A DNA stretch of 5,203 nucleotides. Origin: Verrucomicrobia bacterium UBA3214. GTDB taxonomy: Bacteria; Verrucomicrobiota; Kiritimatiellia; RFP12; UBA1067. Below, in pieces: positions 1 through 4,395 of the stretch. The notes below the pieces were generated by a model. It searched no databases. It was not told the origin of the DNA and saw only the letters and a program-made list of their open reading frames with translations. The DNA lies in the NCBI GenBank assembly GCA_002363575.1, contig DEWI01000179.1:7822-13024 (forward strand), given 5' to 3'. Position numbers and translations under genes: made by a program. Each line of letters opens with the position of its first letter. Position 1 is the first letter of the stretch.

Positions 1-353
1 ACGTCATCATCACCGGCGGCGAAAATTTGTATCCCGTGCAGATCGAAGACTTCCTGCGCGGGCACCGCGCGATCAAGGACGTCGCCGTCATCGGCCTCGC
101 GGACAAGCGCCTCGGCGAAATCGCCGCCGCGATAATTTCCGTCAAGGATGGCATGACGCTCACCGAGCAGGAGGTCGAAACATTCTGCCTCGGGCTGCCG
201 CGCTACAAGCGCCCGCGAAAAATCATCTTCGCCGACGTGCCGCGCAATCCGACGGGAAAGATCGAGAAGCCGCGTCTTCGCAAGATGTACGGAGCATGCG
301 CGCTCGTCGCGCGCCAGACAGGTCTGGAGGACATGGCGAAGAGCGAAGATTGA
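1..353 (+). CDS. AMP-forming acyl/aryl-CoA synthetase, C-terminal fragment (5' end outside window)
   Basis: Class I adenylate-forming enzymes activate a carboxylic acid with ATP to an acyl-adenylate and usually transfer it to CoA. Only the mobile C-terminal lid domain is visible, about 116 residues read from base 3 to the TGA at 351-353. It opens with IITGGENLYPVQIEDF, the conserved GGENxYPxEIE segment just after the hinge. Next comes VIGLADKRLGEIAAA, matching the usual G-x-pD-x-r-x-GE-x-x-A strand. Near the end is PRNPTGKIEKPRLR, the A10 motif, whose TGK lysine is the catalytic lysine of the family. The reading frame is open to the window edge, so the ATP-binding domain lies upstream and there is no sign of truncation. 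The acid substrate cannot be told from this domain. The BatD-like gene follows in the same direction, so co-transcription is possible. The family assignment is firm, the exact enzyme is not. Confidence 0.93.
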   Translation, partial: VIITGGENLYPVQIEDFLRGHRAIKDVAVIGLADKRLGEIAAAIISVKDGMTLTEQEVETFCLGLPRYKRPRKIIFADVPRNPTGKIEKPRLRKMYGACALVARQTGLEDMAKSED

Positions 354-422
354 GCCGCCGTGCGCGATCGGCGCCCGCTCCGGATTCCCAAGCCATCACC
401 AACAATTCACAATTCTCGGAAA
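354..422. other. Short gap with an A/T-rich patch before the BatD-like gene
   Basis: These 69 bases lie between the synthetase stop and the preferred BatD-like start. The first half is GC-rich. Bases about 392-422 are A/T-rich with a repeated CAATTC (407-412 CAATTC nested in AACAATTCACAATTC, about 401-415). No convincing promoter or terminator is visible. If the GTG at 360 were the true start, this stretch would be coding. Confidence 0.4.
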
Positions 423-1337
423 ATGTTGTTTGCAGCAATCGCATTGACGCTGCTTTCGCTGAATGAAGGCGGCGTGGATTTCAAGATAGAAGGGGAGACG
501 CGGCAGATCGACCCGGGGAAAAGCCTTTTCCTCGATCTCACGCTGAAGACGCCGAAGGAACTGGCGGCTTCGCTGCCGGATTTGCGCAATCGCCTTCGCG
601 GCTTCTCGCTCGCCGATTCCGACGAGGAAGAGCCCTCCCAAAGCAAGCTCGACGGTTCGATCACGCGCATCGCGCATTGGCGGCTCGTCCCGGAGCCGTG
701 CGCCAAGGAATACAAAATCGCGCCGTTCGCCGTCGCCGGGCACGTCGCGAAAGCGCTGTATTTCGAGCCGCCGGCGCATGAAGACGCGCCCGCCGGCGCG
801 ATGGAACTCGATCCGCGCAAGGATATGCCGCCGTTTTCCTGGCGGCTCGCCGGGCGCGTCGCGCTTGCTCTCGGCGGCGTGCTGGCGCTGGCATTCGCGC
901 TTTGGGCGGCCGTGCGCCAGCTGGCGCGGCGCGTGCGCGAGCACAGGATGAGCCCCGTGGAGAGGGCGTGGGCGGAGCTTTCGCGCCTTCTCGGCAAGGG
1001 ACTTCCCGGACGCGGGCGCTACAAGGATTTCTACGTGGAGCTTACGCAACTCGTGCGCCGCTACATCCAGCGGCAGCACGGCCTCAAGGCGCCGCACCTC
1101 ACGACCGAAGAATTCTTCGCGGCGGCGCGCGCGAGCGCGTCCTTCCCAAAGGAAGCGCTGGATGAACTCGCCGCGTTCATGCAGAGCGCGGATATGGTCA
1201 AGTTCGCCGGCGTGCAGGCCACGCCGGAAATGGCGGATGAAGCGACTTCCAGCGCGCGCGGATACATCGCGAAAGACGATGAAGCGGTGCGCCGCGGCAT
1301 TCCGCGGCAGGATGCGAAGAAAGGAGGCGAAGCATGA
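423..1337 (+). CDS. BatD-like inner-membrane protein
   Basis: The product is about 304 residues, anchored in the inner membrane. It is likely a partner of the VWA protein encoded next. From the ATG at 423, residues 1-13 are hydrophobic (MLFAAIALTLLSL), a signal or anchor segment. Residues 18-135 form a periplasmic beta-type region with HWRLVPEPCAKEYKIAPFAV, like the last beta domain of BatD. A membrane helix spans about 142-165, followed by an Arg-rich stop-transfer and a cytoplasmic domain with YKDFYVELTQLVRRYI, LTTEEFF and SADMVKFAG, the pattern of BatD/DUF4381-like tails. Full BatD proteins are roughly twice this length, so this is a short form. A GTG at 360 is in frame and would add 21 residues with a basic n-region. 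Codons 8-19 of that extension (CCA, TCA, ACA, ATT, AAT) are unlike the rest of the gene, so I prefer 423, although neither start has a good Shine-Dalgarno sequence. The 3' end overlaps the next gene by 4 bp. Assignment rests on architecture and context more than on a strict signature. Confidence 0.78.
   Translation: MLFAAIALTLLSLNEGGVDFKIEGETRQIDPGKSLFLDLTLKTPKELAASLPDLRNRLRGFSLADSDEEEPSQSKLDGSITRIAHWRLVPEPCAKEYKIAPFAVAGHVAKALYFEPPAHEDAPAGAMELDPRKDMPPFSWRLAGRVALALGGVLALAFALWAAVRQLARRVREHRMSPVERAWAELSRLLGKGLPGRGRYKDFYVELTQLVRRYIQRQHGLKAPHLTTEEFFAAARASASFPKEALDELAAFMQSADMVKFAGVQATPEMADEATSSARGYIAKDDEAVRRGIPRQDAKKGGEA
1320..1327 (+). promoter_or_regulatory. Strong Shine-Dalgarno sequence of the BatA-like gene
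   Basis: AAAGGAGG lies 6 nt before the ATG at 1334, inside the last codons of the BatD-like gene. It is the best ribosome binding site in the window. Together with the ATGA stop/start overlap it fixes this start and suggests coupled, efficient translation of the VWA protein. Confidence 0.85.
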
Positions 1338-2380
1338 ATTTCGCATCGCCTTGGATGTTCCTTTTCGCATTGCCGCTCGCATTCGCGGCATGGCGGCTGC
1401 TGCGGCGTTCCCGGCGCACGGGGCTGCGCTTCTCGGCGCTTTCGCGCATACCGGCGCGCGCGGCGGGCTGGCGCTCCGCGCTGGCATCGCTCGCGCCCGC
1501 GATCATGCTGGCGGCGCTCGCTCTTCTCGTCGTGGCGGCGGCGCGCCCGCGCACGTCGCTGGCGCGCGCCGCGCAGAGCGTCGATGCCATCGCCATCGCC
1601 ATGACGGTCGATATATCCGGCTCGATGGATGCGCTGGATCTCACGCCGCCCGGAGAGAAGTTCTCCGAGGATACGACGCGCCTTGCCGTCGTGAAAAAGC
1701 TCTTCGCGGAATTCGTGGAGAAGCGCCCGGACGACTTGATATCGCTCGTGACGTTCGGCGGCTACGCGGCGACGCGCGCGCCGCTCACCGCAGACCATCG
1801 CGCGTTGCTGAAAGTGCTTTCCGCGGTCAGCATACCGAAGATCGGGCTTGATGCGCAGGGCAACCAGATCGGCGAAGACGAGCAGCTCACCGCAATCGGC
1901 GACGGCCTCGCCATGGCCATCAACCGCCTCAAAGACGCCGCGCCGAAATCGAAAATCGTCATTCTTCTTTCCGACGGCGTCGCGAACGCCGGCGCCGTCT
2001 CGCCCGACGAAGCGGCGGAGGCGGCCGCGAAGCTTGGCATCAAAGTCTATGCTATCGGCGTGGGGACGCGCGCGAGCAGCACGCCAATCTTCGCGCGGGA
2101 CTTTTTCGGGCGCCCGACTCTCCAGTACGCGGATATGACATTCGACGAAGGGCAGCTGAAATCCATCGCGGAGAAGACGCGCGGCATGTACTTCAGCGTG
2201 AACGACCGCGAGTCGCTCGTCAAGGCGCTCGAAGAAATCGACAAGCTGGAGAAGACGAAGATCGAGGCGGTTTCATGGGATCGCTGGGACGAGCATTTCG
2301 CCGGGTTTCTCGTCGCGGGCTCGCTGCTCGTCCTTCTTGCCGTTTCACTTTCCATGATCGCGACGCGCCGCATCGCGTGA
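1334..2380 (+). CDS. batA: BatA-like von Willebrand factor type A (VWA) membrane protein
   Basis: A 348-residue protein of the BatA/BatB (aerotolerance operon) family. These carry a metal-binding VWA domain thought to mediate protein-protein contacts on the periplasmic face of the inner membrane; their exact role is unsettled. Membrane segments lie at about 5-20 and 49-71, separated by a basic loop (RLLRRSRR), with a third at about 322-343. The VWA domain fills about 85-300. Its metal-ion-dependent adhesion site is complete: D93-I-S-G-S97, T187 in LTAIGDGLAMAI, and D214 in LLSDGVANAG. The tail EEIDKLEKTKIE before the last helix is typical of BatA. Length is normal for the family. The gene starts in an ATGA overlap with the BatD-like gene and ends TGA at 2378-2380, so the two are surely co-expressed. 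No second VWA gene (BatB) follows; a NIF3 gene does. Family assignment is strong. Choosing BatA over BatB rests on gene order and the three-helix layout. Confidence 0.92.
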   Translation: MNFASPWMFLFALPLAFAAWRLLRRSRRTGLRFSALSRIPARAAGWRSALASLAPAIMLAALALLVVAAARPRTSLARAAQSVDAIAIAMTVDISGSMDALDLTPPGEKFSEDTTRLAVVKKLFAEFVEKRPDDLISLVTFGGYAATRAPLTADHRALLKVLSAVSIPKIGLDAQGNQIGEDEQLTAIGDGLAMAINRLKDAAPKSKIVILLSDGVANAGAVSPDEAAEAAAKLGIKVYAIGVGTRASSTPIFARDFFGRPTLQYADMTFDEGQLKSIAEKTRGMYFSVNDRESLVKALEEIDKLEKTKIEAVSWDRWDEHFAGFLVAGSLLVLLAVSLSMIATRRIA

Positions 2381-2407
2381 TGCCGGCCATGCCGGCGGCG
2401 AAGCGGG

Positions 2408-2413
2408 AAAGGA
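2408..2413 (+). promoter_or_regulatory. Shine-Dalgarno sequence that decides the NIF3 start
   Basis: AAAGGA lies 8 nt before the ATG at 2422. It supports that ATG over the in-frame ATG at 2380, which overlaps the previous stop as TGATG, and the one at 2389, neither of which has a comparable site. Homology to the family also begins at 2422. Confidence 0.7.
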
Positions 2414-2421
2414 CAAGGCAA

Positions 2422-3147
2422 ATGAAAATCGATGCGATTCTCGGAGCGATAGCCGCGGTTCTGCATCCTGGCGAGTTCGACGACGTTTCGAACAACGGCT
2501 TGCAGATCGCGCGCGCCGGCGACGATGTCGGGAAAGTGGCGTTCGCCGTCGATGCTTCCCTCGGATCGGTGCGCGCGGCCGCGGCTGCCGGCGCCGGCAT
2601 GCTCGTCGTCCACCACGGCATAAGCTGGGGAGGGGGCATAAAGCGCCTGACGGGCGGGGAGTTCGCCGTCGTCAAGGCCGCGATGGACGCCAATCTCGCG
2701 CTTGCCGCGTACCATCTGCCGCTGGACGCGAACGAGCAGGTCGGCAACAACTGGGAGCTTGCGCGCCTTGCGGGGCTGGACAAAATCTCTCCCGCCTTCT
2801 CGTACCACGGGAATGTAATCGGCGTGATGGGGAAATTGAAGGAGCCGAAAGAAATCGCGATCGGCGGGAAATCCTGGCTTCTCCCGGCAGGCAAAATCGG
2901 CATCTGTTCCGGCGGCGCCGGGGAGTTTGCGACGGCGGCGCATTTCCTCGGCTGCGTTCTCTTCCTTACCGGCGAAGCGAACTGGGGCGAGATTATCGCC
3001 GCCGAGAACATCGGAATGCCGATGATCTGCGCCGGGCATTACGAAACCGAGACTTTCGGCGTGCGCGCGCTCGCGGATTTCCTGCGCCGCACGCTCGCGC
3101 TCGATACCGTGTTCCTGCCGCGCGCGCATGCGGAGGCGGCGCGCTAG
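2422..3147 (+). CDS. NIF3/DUF34 family metal-binding protein (GTP cyclohydrolase 1 type 2 homolog, YbgI-like)
   Basis: A 241-residue cytoplasmic protein of the widespread NIF3/DUF34 family, which forms ring-shaped hexamers with a dinuclear metal site. The common database name refers to GTP cyclohydrolase, but the true role is not settled; metal handling has been proposed. The expected ligands can be read off: H64 and H65 in LVVHHGISWG, D102 in AAYHLPLDAN, and H206 and E210 in AGHYETETFGV. The conserved TGE (183-185) and the opening SNNGLQIA (23-30) are also present. This is the short form without the inserted PII-like domain. Residues and length match E. coli YbgI-type proteins, so it looks intact. 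It lies 41 bp after the BatA-like gene on the same strand and probably shares its transcript. NIF3 is not a usual Bat partner, so the link may be incidental. It ends TAG at 3145-3147, sharing CTAG with the stop of the convergent gene. Confidence 0.93.
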   Translation: MKIDAILGAIAAVLHPGEFDDVSNNGLQIARAGDDVGKVAFAVDASLGSVRAAAAAGAGMLVVHHGISWGGGIKRLTGGEFAVVKAAMDANLALAAYHLPLDANEQVGNNWELARLAGLDKISPAFSYHGNVIGVMGKLKEPKEIAIGGKSWLLPAGKIGICSGGAGEFATAAHFLGCVLFLTGEANWGEIIAAENIGMPMICAGHYETETFGVRALADFLRRTLALDTVFLPRAHAEAAR

Positions 3148-3163
3148 CTTTCGCGCGCGCGCC
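3138..3163. other. Convergent gene junction with shared CTAG stops and a GC hairpin
   Basis: The NIF3 stop (TAG, 3145-3147, + strand) and the regulator stop (TAG, read from 3146-3144, - strand) overlap in CTAG at 3144-3147. GGCGCGC at 3138-3144 can pair with GCGCGCC at 3157-3163 around a 12-nt loop. There is no T-tract on either side, so this is not a convincing intrinsic terminator. It could still act as a weak bidirectional barrier. The run of alternating C and G at 3152-3162 is part of the regulator's coding sequence. Confidence 0.4.
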
Positions 3164-4250
3164 ACTGCGAAGGCGTCAGGCCAGTCTGCTCCTTGAAGAC
3201 GTTCGTCAGATAGGCGCAGTTGCAGAAGCCGCAGAGAAATGCAATCTGCTTTATCAGCATATCGCGGTTTTTGAGCAGGCGTTTCGCTCTCGCGAGGCGT
3301 TGGCGCAGTATCTCCGCGCCCACGGAGCGGTGCAGGACTTCCGCGAACAGGCGATCGAGCTTCGTGCGCGGTATGCCCGTCTTTTCGGCGATCTCCTGCG
3401 CGCCGAAGGCGTGCGAGAGGTTTTTGTGTATGGCGACAAGCGCTGCGCGTATTTCCGGCATTGGATGCGCCAGAGTGTCCGAAGATTCCCTTTCGACGAT
3501 CGGCGCGGGCGGCACGAGTATCGAAGGCGCGCGCCCGGGCGCCTTGCGCTTCGCCGGCGGCATCGCCATCAATTTCTCGAGAAGCGCCGCGGCGCGGTAT
3601 GCAGATTCTTCGAGATTCTGCCCGATGCTGGAAATCGTCGTCGCCTGGTTTTCGCAGAGGAAAGGATCGTTGCCCACGCCGAGTATCGCGACGTCCGCAG
3701 GGACTTCGCGCCCGCATTCGCGGCAGGAAATCACGAGCCGCGCGGCGTCCACGTCGTTGTAGGCCAGCACGGCGACGGGGAGCGCGGGCGCGCGCAACTC
3801 GTCGCGTATCGTCTGCGAATTCCATTTTGCGAGCGTCGCGCCTCGCGGGAGCGCTTCCGCGAAGCCTTTGAAGCGCTCTTCGTGGACGCGCGACCAGTGC
3901 GAAGAGAACCAGGCGTAGTTCATGAAGCCGCGCTCGGCGAAATGCTGCGCGGCGGCGCGCCCGATGGCGGCGTTGTCCGCCGCGATTCTGGCGAACGGCA
4001 TGTCCGGGCGCTCCGTCGTCAGATCCACGGCGGCCACGCCGCAGTCCGCAATGCGCTTCGCGGTGGCTACCATCCCCGGGCTGTTGCGCAGGGTCATCAG
4101 CACGCCGTCGAAGGATTCGGGGTTTTCATGCTTCTCCAGCCGGTCCGCGATCATGATGTTCCAGCGATGCTCTTTGGCGAAGCGCGCTATGCCGTTCATG
4201 CGCGGCTGGCTGTACGGCGTTATCATCAATAGGACGTTGCGCTCTTTCAT
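3144..4250 (-). CDS. XylR-type transcriptional regulator: sugar-binding-like domain plus AraC helix-turn-helix
   Basis: A 368-residue DNA-binding regulator of the XylR branch of the AraC family. Residues about 4-260 form a LacI/periplasmic-binding-protein-like ligand domain, with NVLLMITPYSQPRMNGIARF at the start, an ADNAAIGRAAAQHF segment, GVGNDPFLCE at 191-200 and the closing VPPAPIVERESSDTLA. The C-terminal 110 residues carry the two AraC helix-turn-helix units: QEIAEKTGIPRTKLDRLF (285-302) and IKQIAFLCGF...FKEQTGLTPSQWR (333-364). There is no N-terminal LacI-type DNA-binding domain. Such proteins usually sense a sugar or sugar derivative and activate nearby catabolic genes. The gene is divergent from the glycerol-1-phosphate dehydrogenase, its likely target. 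The ATG at 4250 is chosen because homology starts at once. A GTG two codons upstream is possible. No Shine-Dalgarno sequence precedes it; a TATAAT box ends 6 nt before the ATG, hinting at a leaderless message. The ligand is unknown. C340 to C345 (CGFCNC) is an unusually Cys-rich patch in the recognition unit. Confidence 0.92.
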   Translation of the reverse strand: MKERNVLLMITPYSQPRMNGIARFAKEHRWNIMIADRLEKHENPESFDGVLMTLRNSPGMVATAKRIADCGVAAVDLTTERPDMPFARIAADNAAIGRAAAQHFAERGFMNYAWFSSHWSRVHEERFKGFAEALPRGATLAKWNSQTIRDELRAPALPVAVLAYNDVDAARLVISCRECGREVPADVAILGVGNDPFLCENQATTISSIGQNLEESAYRAAALLEKLMAMPPAKRKAPGRAPSILVPPAPIVERESSDTLAHPMPEIRAALVAIHKNLSHAFGAQEIAEKTGIPRTKLDRLFAEVLHRSVGAEILRQRLARAKRLLKNRDMLIKQIAFLCGFCNCAYLTNVFKEQTGLTPSQWRARES

Positions 4251-4256
4251 ACCCAC

Positions 4257-4286
4257 ATTATAGCATAGAACGCGGACGCGGCGCAA
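4257..4286 (-). promoter_or_regulatory. Promoter of the XylR-type regulator, extended -10
   Basis: On the - strand, TTGCGC (4286-4281) is followed after 18 bp by a perfect TATAAT (4262-4257). TGC just upstream (4265-4263) makes an extended -10. The box ends 6 nt before the ATG at 4250, so the expected transcription start falls at or very near the start codon. The -35 is weak, and the extended -10 would compensate. Confidence 0.62.
4272..4283 (+). repeat. 12-bp direct repeat, copy 1 (candidate regulator site)
   Basis: GCGGACGCGGCG is identical to the copy at 4340-4351 and in the same orientation, 68 bp start to start. This copy covers part of the spacer and -35 region of the regulator's promoter. 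AraC-family proteins bind direct repeats, so it is a candidate operator. The sequence is GC-rich in a GC-rich genome, so chance is not excluded. Confidence 0.45.
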
Positions 4287-4337
4287 GGGATTGGATATTG
4301 CAATTTTGCCGCATCGACAATTACAAAGGTCTGCGGC

Positions 4338-4367
4338 TTGCGGACGCGGCGGCGCGCGTAGTATAAT
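4338..4367 (+). promoter_or_regulatory. Promoter of the glycerol-1-phosphate dehydrogenase gene
   Basis: TTGCGG (4338-4343) is followed after 18 bp by a perfect TATAAT (4362-4367). The likely transcription start near 4374 gives a leader of about 22 nt that contains AAAGG (4381-4385) and CTGGA (4386-4390) before the ATG at 4396. The -35 element and spacing match the oppositely facing promoter. The -35 is imperfect, as expected for a promoter needing an activator. Confidence 0.6.
4340..4351 (+). repeat. 12-bp direct repeat, copy 2 (candidate regulator site)
   Basis: This is the second exact GCGGACGCGGCG copy. It overlaps the -35 hexamer (4338-4343) and the start of the spacer of the dehydrogenase promoter. 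A protein bound here would cover the promoter itself rather than lie upstream of it. That fits repression, or activation by contact within the promoter. The role is inferred from position only. Confidence 0.45.
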
Positions 4368-4395
4368 GGTGGCGGTTAGCAAAGGCTGGAACGAC

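Larger units (their letters stand above)
4251..4395. promoter_or_regulatory. Divergent intergenic control region
   Basis: The 145-bp spacer between the regulator and the dehydrogenase carries a promoter for each gene near its ends. Two copies of a 12-bp direct repeat overlap these promoters. The middle (about 4291-4329) is markedly A/T-rich compared with the rest of the window and contains the palindrome ATTGCAAT at 4297-4304. The layout is typical of a regulator controlling itself and a divergent target gene. No RNA gene or extra reading frame is evident. Confidence 0.7.

Noticed and set aside
396..1487. A 363-codon open frame on the - strand
   Set aside because: It lies antisense to the BatD-like gene and the start of the BatA-like gene, and its Arg-rich product has no family features.
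2275..2421. N-terminal extension of NIF3 from 2275, or starts at 2380 or 2389
   Set aside because: The extension overlaps BatA coding sequence in another frame; AAAGGA at 2408-2413 and family homology both favour 2422.
3151..3163. Run of alternating C and G as a possible Z-DNA element
   Set aside because: It encodes Arg-Ala-Arg near the end of the regulator, similar runs occur across this GC-rich window, and no independent evidence supports a structural role.
2047..3825. A 592-codon open frame on the - strand covering BatA's end, NIF3 and the regulator's 3' part
   Set aside because: It is antisense to well-supported genes, gives an Arg/Ala-rich low-complexity product with no recognisable motif, and is expected from GC-rich codon bias.
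3300..4232. A 310-codon + strand open frame inside the regulator gene
   Set aside because: It is the shadow of the regulator, whose - strand translation has clear XylR/AraC motifs; the + strand product is Arg-rich with no motifs.
4358..4380. GTATAATGGTGGCGGTTAGC resembles the D-arm region of some tRNAs
   Set aside because: No acceptor stem, anticodon arm or T-arm is found around it; it is better explained as a -10 box and leader.
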